Shown: one piece after another, positions 10,009-19,082 of the stretch
Layout: each line of letters opens with the position of its first letter
Position numbering within the stretch: the stretch's first letter is position 1
Origin: Spartobacteria bacterium
GTDB taxonomy: Bacteria > Verrucomicrobiota > Kiritimatiellia > CAIQIC01 > Lenti-01
DNA length: 42,992 bases
Direction: 5' to 3'
NCBI GenBank assembly: GCA_009930415.1
Contig: RZYG01000003.1
Span: 1 to 42,992 of the forward strand
Made by a program: the position numbers and the translations under genes
Notes under the pieces: generated by a model
What the model was told of the DNA's origin: nothing
The model's input: only the letters and a program-made list of their open reading frames with translations
Database searches by the model: none

Positions 10009-10617
10009 TCAATACTTCACGGAACAGCCGTAAGGCTTGGTTTGGGCGACGGGCACGGGCGCGCCGGCCAGGACGGCATCCAGCGCTTCGGCGACGTAGG
10101 CGCGCGCGCCGGGGATGTCCGCGGAATCCGTGGAGGGGTTGTCGTCGATGGCGCCATCGTAGACCAAGGTGCCGGCGGCATCGATCACGAACAGGTGCGG
10201 CGTGGTCTTGGCGCCGTAGGCAAGGCCGACCTGGCCGTCGGGATCCAGCAGCAGCGCGGTGGCGGCGCTGCCTTGCTCGGCGAGGATGCGGTTCCATTCG
10301 TCCGCCGGGTAATGGCCCTGCTTGCCGGGCGCGGAAGAACACACGGACAGCCAGACCGCGCCCTGCGCGACGTACTTGGCCTGCAGCGCCTGCATGTTTT
10401 TCGCGCCGTAGTGCTTCTTGACGAACGGGCACTCCGGATTCGTCCATTCCAGCACGACGGGTTTGCCGGCGAAGTCGGCCAGCGCGTGCGCCGCGCCTTT
10501 CGTGTCGGTCAACGTGAAGCTCGGTGCGGGCGCGCCGACGGCGGCCTGGGCCCAGGCCTGGACGGCGCCGAGCGCCAGCGCGGCGATCAGGATCGGGAGG
10601 AGGAATTTTGCTTTCAT
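10009..10617 (-). CDS. Secreted thioredoxin-like redoxin (AhpC/TSA-type)
   Basis: Signal peptide; 'GAPAPSFTLTDTKGAAHALADFAGKPVVLEWTNPECPFVKKHY' and 'GLAYGAKTTPHLFVIDAAGTLVYDGAIDD'. Confidence 0.88.
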   Translation of the reverse strand: MKAKFLLPILIAALALGAVQAWAQAAVGAPAPSFTLTDTKGAAHALADFAGKPVVLEWTNPECPFVKKHYGAKNMQALQAKYVAQGAVWLSVCSSAPGKQGHYPADEWNRILAEQGSAATALLLDPDGQVGLAYGAKTTPHLFVIDAAGTLVYDGAIDDNPSTDSADIPGARAYVAEALDAVLAGAPVPVAQTKPYGCSVKY

Positions 10618-11492
10618 GGGGTTTTCCTTTCTGGGTTTGCGGACCGAGGCGGAACCTCGGAATCGGAAAAGGGCGCGTCCACGCGCAATGCGCGGCGGGA
10701 GCTTCCGGCATGCCACGGGCTGGCGCCGACGAGCACGCCCGACAATGCGGCGGGCGGCGGCGCGGAAGGATCGGCCGGGACGAGTTCGAGACGGTAGCCC
10801 GCGCCGGCGCGTCGCCAAGCCTGCGGCGCGTTGTGCTGGATCAGATCTTCGGCGAACGGGAAGAATTCTGCGGCGGGCACGTCGCCGGCGAAATCGGCCG
10901 GCGGAACGGCCGCCAGCACGAAGCGATCGCTTTCGCGCCGGGCCCGGAACGCCCAGCCGCCCGGATCGGCGGGCAGGCGCGCCCGGGCCGCGGCGAACGC
11001 GGCGGCCCGGACGGGATCGGGTTCCGCCGGGGCCGCGCCCACGGGCAGCGTCAGTTCGACCTCGGCGCTGCCCGGGACGCAATATTCGTCGCAAATGAGC
11101 CAATCGACCGTGGCCGCCAAGGTGGCGCGTGCTTCGTTCCATTCCGCCGGGGGCGCGATCGTGGCCAGCAGCCAGACGTCGCCCTCGAGGCCGTAGGTCA
11201 TGAACGGCGGCGTGGCGATGGCGCGGGGATAGGGGAATTGCAACTCGCCGGCGGTGAAACCGGCCGGCAACTTCCACTCGATGGACGGCGCCAGCCCGGA
11301 ATCGCCCGGGTTCGTCCAGTAGGCGTGCCACGGCGGATCAAGCGTGAGGCGCAGGGCGACGGTGAAGGGCTGGCCGGGCGCGAAGGATCGGGTTTCGGCG
11401 ATCAATTTGGCCGCAACGGGCCCGTTGCGGACTGGGGCGGCGACGGCGAGCGTCGCCAAGGCGAAAATCCAACTGGTCAGGAGCGCTCTCAT
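10614..11492 (-). CDS. DsbD N-terminal (DsbC-like) domain secreted protein
   Basis: 'FTVALRLTLDPPWHAYWTNPGDSGLAPSIEWKLPAGF...WLICDEYCVPGSAEVELTLPV'; ATGA coupling to the redoxin gene. Confidence 0.82.
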   Translation of the reverse strand: MRALLTSWIFALATLAVAAPVRNGPVAAKLIAETRSFAPGQPFTVALRLTLDPPWHAYWTNPGDSGLAPSIEWKLPAGFTAGELQFPYPRAIATPPFMTYGLEGDVWLLATIAPPAEWNEARATLAATVDWLICDEYCVPGSAEVELTLPVGAAPAEPDPVRAAAFAAARARLPADPGGWAFRARRESDRFVLAAVPPADFAGDVPAAEFFPFAEDLIQHNAPQAWRRAGAGYRLELVPADPSAPPPAALSGVLVGASPWHAGSSRRALRVDAPFSDSEVPPRSANPERKTP

Positions 11493-11578
11493 CGGCGCAC
11501 CGTACCGCATGCCGGGGGCCACCGCAAATAGTCCGGCGATTTTTCCGCGCTACGTAAGAATCGGCGCGATGCCTACGC

Positions 11579-12547
11579 TCAGCCAAGCGGAACGAGATTC
11601 ACCGGTCGGCCTTCGAGATAGGCGCGGAGGTTGTCGGCGGCGATCTGGATCAGGCGCTGGCGCGCGGCGTCGGTCGCCCAGGCCACGTGCGGCGTGACGA
11701 GGCAGCGCGGCGCGGAAAGCAGGGGATTGTCGGGCGCCGGCGGCTCGGTGGACAGCACGTCCACGGCCGCGCCCGCGATCCGGTTTTCGCGCAGGGCCGC
11801 GGCGAGATCGGCCTCGACGACGAGCGGTCCGCGGGACGTATTGATGAGGAACGCAGTCGGTTTCATCTGCGCGAGGCGCCGGGCATTCACGAGACCCGCG
11901 GTGGCGGGCGTGAGGGGGCAGTGCAGGCTGACGACGTCGCTTTCGGCGAAAATCCGGTCGAGATCGGCGTATTCGACGCCCGCGGGCGGCGGCGCCGAAA
12001 CGTCGCGCCGGTTCGCCAGCACGCGCATGCCCAACGCCTGGCAGATGCGGGCCGTGGCCTGGCCGATTTGGCCGAAGCCGACGATGCCGAGCGTCAGTCC
12101 GGCCAGTTCCGTCAGGCGCCCGAGGCGATAGCAATAGTCGGGATTGCGCGCCCAGCCGCCGGCGCGGGCGTCGGCGGAATGCGCGCCGATCTGGTTCGTC
12201 AGTTCCAGCAGGAGCGAAATGGCATGTTGCGCCACGGAAGCGGTGCTGTAGCCCGGAACGTTGGCGACGACCAGCCCGCGCTGCTTCGCGGCGGCCAGAT
12301 CGATGGTGTTGTAGCCGGTGGCCAGGATGCCGACGTACTTCAGGTTCGGCGCCTGCGCGATGGTGTTCGCGTTCAGCACGCCCTTGTTGAGCATGACTGC
12401 GTCGGCGTCGCCGACGCGCGCCAAGATCTCGGCCGGAGCCGTCCGGTCGTGGATGGTGCAATCGGCGAGGGCTTCGACCGGACTCCACGACAAATCGCCG
12501 GGGTTGGCCGTGTAGGCATCCAGGATCACGAGGCGCAAGCGTTTCAT
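11579..12547 (-). CDS. D-2-hydroxyacid dehydrogenase (glycerate dehydrogenase/hydroxypyruvate reductase-like)
   Basis: 'LTLGIVGFGQIGQATARICQALGM', 'INTSRGPLVVEADLAAAL', 'TPHVAWATDAARQRL'. Confidence 0.92.
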   Translation of the reverse strand: MKRLRLVILDAYTANPGDLSWSPVEALADCTIHDRTAPAEILARVGDADAVMLNKGVLNANTIAQAPNLKYVGILATGYNTIDLAAAKQRGLVVANVPGYSTASVAQHAISLLLELTNQIGAHSADARAGGWARNPDYCYRLGRLTELAGLTLGIVGFGQIGQATARICQALGMRVLANRRDVSAPPPAGVEYADLDRIFAESDVVSLHCPLTPATAGLVNARRLAQMKPTAFLINTSRGPLVVEADLAAALRENRIAGAAVDVLSTEPPAPDNPLLSAPRCLVTPHVAWATDAARQRLIQIAADNLRAYLEGRPVNLVPLG

Positions 12548-12600
12548 GGCCCTGAATCTAGGCAACCGGCGAAGGGGATTCAAGCTCGATGCCGGATTGC

Positions 12601-13062
12601 GACCCCCACGGGCTTTGGACAACCTGTTTCACCCACGCCGCAAGGGCGTGGGGGTCATGGGTCGGAGACCCCCACGAGTAGGCATTCCGTGGACAACCTG
12701 TTTCACCCACGCCGCAAGGGCGTGGGGGTCATGGATCGGAGACCCCCACGAGTAGGCATTCCGTGGACAACTTGTTTCACCCACGCCGCAAGGGCGTGGG
12801 GGTCATGGATCGGAGACCCCCACAAGTAGGCATTCCGTGGACAACCTGTTTCACCCACGCCGCAAGGGCGTGGGGGTCATGGGTCGGAGACCCCCACGAG
12901 TAGGCATTCCGTGGACAACTTGTTTCACCCACGCCGCAAGGGCGTGGGGGTCCATGGATCGGAGACCCCCACAAGTAGGCATTCCGTGGACAACTTGTTT
13001 CACCCACGCCGCAAGGGCGTGGGGGTCATGGGTCGGAGACCCCCACGGGCTTGCCCCGTGGG
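12601..13062. repeat. Tandem array of six 74-bp units (one 75 bp) with two nested, mutually exclusive palindromes
   Basis: Unit GGACAAC(C/T)TGTTTCACCCACGCCGCAAGGGCGTGGGGGTCATGG(G/A)TCGGAGACCCCCAC(G/A)AGTAGGCATTCCGT starts at 12617, 12691, 12765, 12839, 12913, 12988; GACCCCCACGGGCTT bounds it on both sides (12601 and 13038). Confidence 0.97.
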
Positions 13063-13132
13063 TGAATGAGGTCTGTTCGGACAGGTTGGACGTTGACAAA
13101 TCCGCCGCTAGGGGATATTTCCTCACCCCGTT

Positions 13133-14224
13133 ATGGCTCGTGAGGTTCAGATTTCATTGGGCGACCGGTCGTACCCGATCGCCGTGGGTTCCGGCGTCCT
13201 GGCGCGGCTGCCGGCCGCGCTGCGGGGGCTGCGCGGGTTGGTCGTGACGGATGCCCACGTGGCGGCCTGCCACGGGGCCCGGGCCATGGATTTGCTGGGC
13301 GCGGGGTGGGGCCAGATCGTTTTGCCGCCCGGGGAGGCCACCAAGTCGGCGGCCGTCTGGGCGGATCTGCTGGAGCAAGTCGCCGCCGCCAAGCTAGATC
13401 GCCAAGGCGTGCTCGTGGCCCTGGGCGGGGGCGTGGTGGGCGATTTGGCCGGATTTGCCGCCGCGTCCTACATGCGGGGCATCCGCTTCGTGCAGGTTCC
13501 GACCAGCCTGCTGGCCATGGTCGATAGCTCCGTCGGCGGCAAGACGGGCATCAATCTGGCGGCCGGCAAGAATCTGGTCGGGGCTTTCCACCAGCCGATC
13601 GGAGTCTTCGCCGATACGGACGTGCTGGCGACCTTGCCGCCGCGGGAATTCGCCGCGGGCATGGCCGAGGTGGTCAAATACGGCGTGGCGCTGGATGCGG
13701 AGTTCTTCGGCTGGCTGGAGCAAAACGCCGCGGCCATCCAGGCGCGCGAACCGGCCGCGCTGGAACGGATGGTCGCCCGCTGCTGCGAGCTCAAGGCCGA
13801 CGTCGTCTCGCGCGACGAGCGCGAAGGCGGCCTGCGCGCCGTCTTGAATTTCGGCCACACGCTGGGCCACGCCATCGAGAAAGTCGCGGGCTTCGGAACC
13901 GTGCTGCACGGCGAGGCCGTCGCGTTGGGCATGCCCTTCGCGCTGGCCTGGTCCAGCGCGGCCAAGGGCTTCGATCCCAAGGACGCCGGCCGCGCGGTGA
14001 ACTTGCTGGACCGGTTTGGATTGAATATCGCCGCGCTGAAACCCAAGAATTTGGATTGGCGCGCGCTGCGCGACGCGATGGGGCGGGACAAGAAGGCGCA
14101 GAGCGGGGCGGTGCGCTTCGTGCTGTGCGACCGGCTGGGCCATTGCGGGTTGCCGGAAGAAATTCCGGCCGCGGACCTGGACGAGTTGCTGAAAGGATGG
14201 TGCCGCGATGTCGTCCGTGAATGA
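13133..14224 (+). CDS. aroB: 3-dehydroquinate synthase
   Basis: 'LGGGVVGDLAGFAAASYMRGIRFVQVPTSLLAMVDSSVGGKTGIN', 'NFGHTLGHAIE', 'LHGEAVALGM'. Confidence 0.96.
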   Translation: MAREVQISLGDRSYPIAVGSGVLARLPAALRGLRGLVVTDAHVAACHGARAMDLLGAGWGQIVLPPGEATKSAAVWADLLEQVAAAKLDRQGVLVALGGGVVGDLAGFAAASYMRGIRFVQVPTSLLAMVDSSVGGKTGINLAAGKNLVGAFHQPIGVFADTDVLATLPPREFAAGMAEVVKYGVALDAEFFGWLEQNAAAIQAREPAALERMVARCCELKADVVSRDEREGGLRAVLNFGHTLGHAIEKVAGFGTVLHGEAVALGMPFALAWSSAAKGFDPKDAGRAVNLLDRFGLNIAALKPKNLDWRALRDAMGRDKKAQSGAVRFVLCDRLGHCGLPEEIPAADLDELLKGWCRDVVRE

Positions 14225-14894
14225 AGCGATCGTCCGGGAATATCTGGAAGCGCTGGGCTTCCTCGTGCGCCAGCCGCGGAAGTACCAGGTCGTGGCGCGT
14301 TCGAAGAGCGTCCATGAAGAAATCGATTTGCTGGCGGTGAATCCCGCCATCCGGGCGGGCCAGCCGCTGCCGAAGGCCAAGATCTGGGGCGCGGCGGAGC
14401 TGGCGCAGGTCTCCTGCGCGGTCGTCGCGGTGCGCGGCTGGCATACCGAGAAATTCACGGCGGCCATGCTGGCGAGTTCGCCGGAAATCTACCGGTTCGC
14501 CGAGCCCGAGGCGATCCGGGCCGTCGAATCCGAATTGGGCCAGCCGGCTCCGGCCAGGATCCTGTGCATGGCCGACCTGCCGACGGACCCGGATCCCCGC
14601 GCCGAGGCGCTGGGCTTCCTGAAATCGCGGGGCATCGACGGCGTGATCCTGTTCCGGCCGATGCTGCTGGAGCTGGCCGAACGCCTCGACGTGAAGAAGA
14701 CCTACGAGAAGTCCGATTTGCTGCAGCTGCTGCGCATTCTCAAGAACTACGATCTGCTCAAGAGCGGCCAGATGGACCTGTTCGCGCACGTCCGCCGGCG
14801 CAAGTCGGCCGCGGCCCCGCCGGATCGAACCGGGGAATTGTCTCCCACGGAGATTCACGGAGATCCACAGAGTCAAGATGCGGGGGAGACGTGA
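14208..14894 (+). CDS. Uncharacterised protein, possible PD-(D/E)XK-like fold
   Basis: Overlaps aroB 3' end; 'IVREYLEALGFLVRQPRKYQVVARSKSVHEEIDLLAVNP'; C-terminal tail is encoded by the left inverted repeat of the GxxExxY cassette. Confidence 0.65.
   Translation: MSSVNEAIVREYLEALGFLVRQPRKYQVVARSKSVHEEIDLLAVNPAIRAGQPLPKAKIWGAAELAQVSCAVVAVRGWHTEKFTAAMLASSPEIYRFAEPEAIRAVESELGQPAPARILCMADLPTDPDPRAEALGFLKSRGIDGVILFRPMLLELAERLDVKKTYEKSDLLQLLRILKNYDLLKSGQMDLFAHVRRRKSAAAPPDRTGELSPTEIHGDPQSQDAGET
14846..14872. repeat. Left imperfect inverted repeat of GxxExxY cassette (10-bp internal period)
   Basis: CACGGAGATTCACGGAGATCCACAGAG; 23/27 identical to the reverse complement of 15273-15299. Confidence 0.9.
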
Positions 14895-15267
14895 CGTGGA
14901 TTTGAACGAATTGACGGAGAAAGTGATCGGACTGGCGATCAAGGTGCACCGCATTCTGGGTCCGGGCCTTTTGGAATCGGCCTATGAGCAGGCCCTGATG
15001 ATCGAGTTCCGAAGAAACGGGATTCAGGCCCAGAATCAGGTTTTGGTGCCCATCGTATATGAAGGAGAAATCGTAGAGAAGGCCTTCCGGGCGGACATCG
15101 TCGTGGAAGATCAGCTCATCTTGGAACTGAAGTCCGTGAAGACAATAGATCCAAGCGTGTATAAAACCCTGTTTACCTATTTGCGGCTTTCCCATTTGAA
15201 AGCCGGCCTGATCTTCAATTTCCACGAACGGCTTCTGAAGGATGGCATCAAGCGGATGGTCGTCTGA
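14878..15267 (+). CDS. GxxExxY family protein
   Basis: 'LTEKVIGLAIKVHRILGPGLLESAYEQALMIEFRRNGI...FRADIVVEDQLILELKSVKTIDPSVYKTLFTYLRLSHLKAGLIFNF'; start could be GTG at 14896. Confidence 0.93.
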   Translation: MRGRRDVDLNELTEKVIGLAIKVHRILGPGLLESAYEQALMIEFRRNGIQAQNQVLVPIVYEGEIVEKAFRADIVVEDQLILELKSVKTIDPSVYKTLFTYLRLSHLKAGLIFNFHERLLKDGIKRMVV

Positions 15268-15272
15268 TCGAC

Positions 15273-15299
15273 CTCCGTGAACCTCCGTGGATCTCCGTG
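15273..15299. repeat. Right imperfect inverted repeat of GxxExxY cassette
   Basis: CTCCGTGAACCTCCGTGGATCTCCGTG. Confidence 0.9.
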
Positions 15300-15315
15300 T
15301 GAGAAAAATGATTTC

Positions 15316-16470
15316 ATGACGACGCGCGCGGCCTATATCGTGCTGAACCGGATCGAGGGCATCGGTCCGGTCCGGACGCGCGCGCTCGTGGACGCGCTGG
15401 GGGCGCCGGAGGCGGTGCTGGAGGCGTCGCCGGCGGCGCTGGCCGCCGTCCGCGGCATCGGGCCCAAGGTGGCCGAAACCATCGTCGCGCAGCGCGCGGG
15501 CCTCGACGCGGCGGCGGAAGAGGCGGCCGCCGCGAAACTCGGCGCGCGGCTGGTCACGCCGGTGGACGCGGAATATCCCGCGCCGCTGAAGACCATCTAC
15601 GATCCGCCCCTGTGCCTCTACGTGCGCGGCGTGCTGGAAAAAAAGGACGAGCAGGCGCTGGCGGTCGTGGGCACGCGCCGCGCCAGCCACTACGGCGCCG
15701 CGCAGGCCGAGCGCCTGGCCTATCTGGCCGCGCAGGCTGGCTTTGTTATCGTCAGCGGCCTGGCCCGCGGCATCGACACCGTGGCGCATCGCGCCGCGCT
15801 GAAGGCCGGCGGCCGCACGCTGGCCGTGCTCGGCGGCGCGCTCGACAAGCTCTATCCGCCGGAAAACCGCGAACTGGCCGATGAAATCGCCGCGCACGGC
15901 GCGCTGATCAGCGAATTCGCGCTGGGCCGCGAACCGGACCGCACGACGTTCCCGTACCGCAACCGGATCGTCAGCGGCCTGTCCAAGGGCGTGCTGGTGG
16001 TCGAAGCCGGGCTGGACAGCGGCGCGATGCAGACCGCCGACCAGGCCATGGAGCAGGGCCGCAGCGTGATGGCCGTGCCCGGCCGCGTGGATCTGGAAGG
16101 TTCGCGCGGGCCGCACCGCCTGATCCAGAACGGCGCGCGGCTGGTGGCGGATTTGCCGGACATCCTCAAGGAATTCGAGTTTCTCTTCCCGCCGGACGAA
16201 CAGGCCCGTCTGGCCCGCCGGCAGGACGCGCGGCAGCGCTTGACCCTGGCGCCGCCCGAAGCGCGCGTGGTGCGCGCGCTGTGGCCGGAACCCGATCTGG
16301 ATTTCGACGTGCTGCTGCGGAAGACCGGCTTGTCCTCCGCGCAGCTGATGACGTTGGCGATGCAACTGGAAATGAAGCGCGTCCTGCGCCGGCTCCCTGG
16401 CCGGCGCCTGGCGCTGCTCGACGAAATCCGCGCGTGGGACCCGCCCGCCGCGGAAGAAACCCCTTCATAG
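15316..16470 (+). CDS. dprA: DNA-processing protein DprA
   Basis: 'ALAVVGTRRASHYG', 'VSGLARGIDTVAHRAAL', 'FPYRNRIVSGLSKGVLVVEAGLDSGAMQTA', 'VMAVPGRVD'. Confidence 0.95.
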   Translation: MTTRAAYIVLNRIEGIGPVRTRALVDALGAPEAVLEASPAALAAVRGIGPKVAETIVAQRAGLDAAAEEAAAAKLGARLVTPVDAEYPAPLKTIYDPPLCLYVRGVLEKKDEQALAVVGTRRASHYGAAQAERLAYLAAQAGFVIVSGLARGIDTVAHRAALKAGGRTLAVLGGALDKLYPPENRELADEIAAHGALISEFALGREPDRTTFPYRNRIVSGLSKGVLVVEAGLDSGAMQTADQAMEQGRSVMAVPGRVDLEGSRGPHRLIQNGARLVADLPDILKEFEFLFPPDEQARLARRQDARQRLTLAPPEARVVRALWPEPDLDFDVLLRKTGLSSAQLMTLAMQLEMKRVLRRLPGRRLALLDEIRAWDPPAAEETPS

Positions 16471-16486
16471 AAAGGACAGGAACGAA

Positions 16487-19057
16487 ATGGCGAAGACACT
16501 GGTGATCGTGGAATCTCCCGCAAAGGCGAAGACCATCAACAAACTGCTGGGCAAGGATTACGTCGTGAAGGCCTCGATGGGCCACGTGCGCGACCTGCCG
16601 GAACGCGCGCTGGGCGTGGACGTGGAAAACGGCTTTGCGCCGCAATACGTGCCCATCAAGGGGCGCGCCAAGGTCCTCTCGGACCTGCAGGCGGCCGCCG
16701 CGAAAGTCGAACAGGTTTTTCTGGCACCCGACCCCGACCGCGAAGGGGAGGCCATCGCCTGGCATCTGCGCGAGGCGCTGCAAACCAAGGTGCCGGCCGA
16801 CAAGTTCCGCCGCGTGACCTACAACGAAATCACCGCCGCCGCGATCCGCAAGGCCTTTTCCCAGCCGGGCGAAATCAACCAGTTGCGGGTGGATAGCCAG
16901 CAGGCTCGCCGCATCCTGGACCGGGTGGTGGGCTACAAGGTCAGCCCGATGCTGTGGCGGCGCATTCCGGGCGCGTCGAGCGCCGGCCGCGTGCAGTCCG
17001 TGGCGCTGCGGCTCGTCTGCGAGCGCGAAAACGCCATCCGCGCTTTCCAGCCCGAACCGTACTGGATCCTGGGCGTTAAGGCCGCCAAGCGCGTGGATCC
17101 CCGCGCGCCGTTCACGGCCCATCTCGCCAAGGTCAACGGCGAGAAGGCCGAGATCAAAGACGAAGCGCTGGCCCAGCGGCTTTCGGCCGAACTGCAGGGC
17201 CGCGAGCTGCGCGTGGCCGATCTCATCGAAAAGACCATCCGCAAAAACGCGCCGCCGCCGTTCATCACCAGCAGCCTGCAGCAGGCGGCCAGCAGCGCGC
17301 TGGGTTTTTCGCCCTCGCGCACCATGCGCATCGCCCAGAAGCTCTACGAAGGCGTGGACCTCGGCCACGGCTCGGCCTCGGGCTTGATCACCTACATGCG
17401 CACCGACTCGTTTTCCATCGCGCAGGAAGCGCGCGAACAGGCCCGGGAATTCATCCTCAAGGAGCATGGCCCGGACTTCCTGCCCGAGACGCCCAACGTG
17501 TTCCGCAGCCGGTCGAGCGCTCAGGAAGCCCACGAGGCCATCCGGCCGACCGATCCGGCCCGCACGCCCGCGAGTCTCAAGGACGTGCTCGAGCGCGACG
17601 ACTGGCGGCTCTACGACCTGATCTGGCGGCGCTTCATGGCCAGCCAGATGGCGCCGGCCCGCATCGCCCAGCGCACCGCCGAAATCGAAGCCGTCGGCGC
17701 GGGCCCCGACACGTTCCAGTTCCGCGCCACGGCGTCGGACCTGACGTTCCCCGGCTTCATGCGGGTGTCCGGCCAGGAGCAGCGCAAGAAAGAAGAAGCC
17801 GAAGGCGAGAACGGCGACGAGGTGGAAAACCTGCCGCCGCTCGCGAAAGGCGAGGGCCTCGATGCCGTCGAATGGCTGAGCGATCGCAAGGAAACCCAGC
17901 CGCCGCCGCGTTTCACCGAAGCGTCGCTCGTGAAAGTGCTCGAAGAAAACGGCGTGGGCCGGCCGAGCACCTACGCCCAGATCATTTCGACCCTCCTGGC
18001 CCGCAAGTACGTCGACCGCGAAAAACGCGCCCTCGTGCCCACGCCGCTCGGGCTCAAGGTGTTCGACTTCCTGATCGCGAACCTCGACGCCCTCTTCGAC
18101 GTGCAGTTCACCGCCGGCATGGAAGAGCAGCTCGACGAAATCGAAGAGGGCAAGGTGGGCTGGACGGACATGCTCTCCGCGTTCTACGGCAAGTTCCAGG
18201 AATGGCTCGGCGCGGCGCGCGGGCCGGCCGCCGATTCCGCCGCGGTCGAAAAGATGCTGGCCGCCCTGTCCGCCGTCAAGGAGTGGCAGCCGCCGATGAA
18301 GCGCGGCACCAAGACGGTTTACAGCGACGAGAAATTCGTCGAATCCATTCGCCGCCAGGCCGCCGAAAAGAAGCGGCCCATCTCGGGCCGCCAGCAGGAT
18401 GCGCTGGCCCGGCTGGTTTTCCGCTACAAGGCGCAAATTCCGGCCGTGGAGACCCTGATCGCCGACCTCCAGCTGGCCGAGCCCGCCGGCGATGCGGAAA
18501 AAAACCAGCCGCCGCGCGAAGAAACGATCGGCAAGCTGGCGCTGCTCGAAAAAGTGGAGTTCGATCCGCCCCGCAAGTTCGGCAAGAAAGTGTACGACGA
18601 CCGCGAATTCTGCGACTCGCTTCGCAGCCAGGTGTCCGGCGGCAAGCGGCTTTCGCCCGCCCAGGTCGCCTATCTCGACAAGATCCTGCGCAAGTACGCC
18701 AAGCAGATTCCCGACTTCGACCGGCACGCGGAAGCGCTGGGCCTCGGCGCCGAGCCGGCCGCCCCGTCGGAAAGCCATCTCGGCGAAATCTTGGCCCTGT
18801 TCGACGGGGTGACGGAATGGCGGCCTGCCGCGACCCGCAAGGGCCGCACGTGGGACGACAAGGAATTCCTGGCCTCGCTGAAAGCCCAGTTCGCCCAGCG
18901 TCGCCAGTTGTCCTTCAAGCAGGTCGGCGCGCTCAAGCGGCTGGCGATGTTCTACGCCGCCCAGATTCCGGACTACGCCGGCGCCGTGCAGAAGTACGGC
19001 CTGCCGGAACCGCGCGCGCCCAAGAAGAGCGCGCCGCGGGACGAGAGCGAAGCCTAG
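16487..19057 (+). CDS. topA: DNA topoisomerase I with three C-terminal ~75-aa repeats and no zinc ribbons
   Basis: 'MAKTLVIVESPAKAKTINKLLGKDYVVKASMGHVRDLP', 'DPDREGEAIAWHL', 'SAGRVQSVALRLVCERE', 'LITYMRTDS'; C-terminus repeats 'Y.D..F..S...Q......S..Q...L......Y..QIP'. Confidence 0.95.
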   Translation: MAKTLVIVESPAKAKTINKLLGKDYVVKASMGHVRDLPERALGVDVENGFAPQYVPIKGRAKVLSDLQAAAAKVEQVFLAPDPDREGEAIAWHLREALQTKVPADKFRRVTYNEITAAAIRKAFSQPGEINQLRVDSQQARRILDRVVGYKVSPMLWRRIPGASSAGRVQSVALRLVCERENAIRAFQPEPYWILGVKAAKRVDPRAPFTAHLAKVNGEKAEIKDEALAQRLSAELQGRELRVADLIEKTIRKNAPPPFITSSLQQAASSALGFSPSRTMRIAQKLYEGVDLGHGSASGLITYMRTDSFSIAQEAREQAREFILKEHGPDFLPETPNVFRSRSSAQEAHEAIRPTDPARTPASLKDVLERDDWRLYDLIWRRFMASQMAPARIAQRTAEIEAVGAGPDTFQFRATASDLTFPGFMRVSGQEQRKKEEAEGENGDEVENLPPLAKGEGLDAVEWLSDRKETQPPPRFTEASLVKVLEENGVGRPSTYAQIISTLLARKYVDREKRALVPTPLGLKVFDFLIANLDALFDVQFTAGMEEQLDEIEEGKVGWTDMLSAFYGKFQEWLGAARGPAADSAAVEKMLAALSAVKEWQPPMKRGTKTVYSDEKFVESIRRQAAEKKRPISGRQQDALARLVFRYKAQIPAVETLIADLQLAEPAGDAEKNQPPREETIGKLALLEKVEFDPPRKFGKKVYDDREFCDSLRSQVSGGKRLSPAQVAYLDKILRKYAKQIPDFDRHAEALGLGAEPAAPSESHLGEILALFDGVTEWRPAATRKGRTWDDKEFLASLKAQFAQRRQLSFKQVGALKRLAMFYAAQIPDYAGAVQKYGLPEPRAPKKSAPRDESEA

Positions 19058-19082
19058 CCTTCCCGAACGGGAGTCGCTCGCC

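Noticed and set aside
12601-13062. CRISPR array
   Set aside because: No unique spacers; the entire 74-bp unit is conserved and there are no cas genes nearby.
12546-13247. Several ORFs through the 74-bp array with 'CFTHAARAWGSWIGDPH' repeats
   Set aside because: Unit length is not a multiple of 3 and the ORFs appear on both strands; translation of palindromic repeat DNA rather than real proteins.
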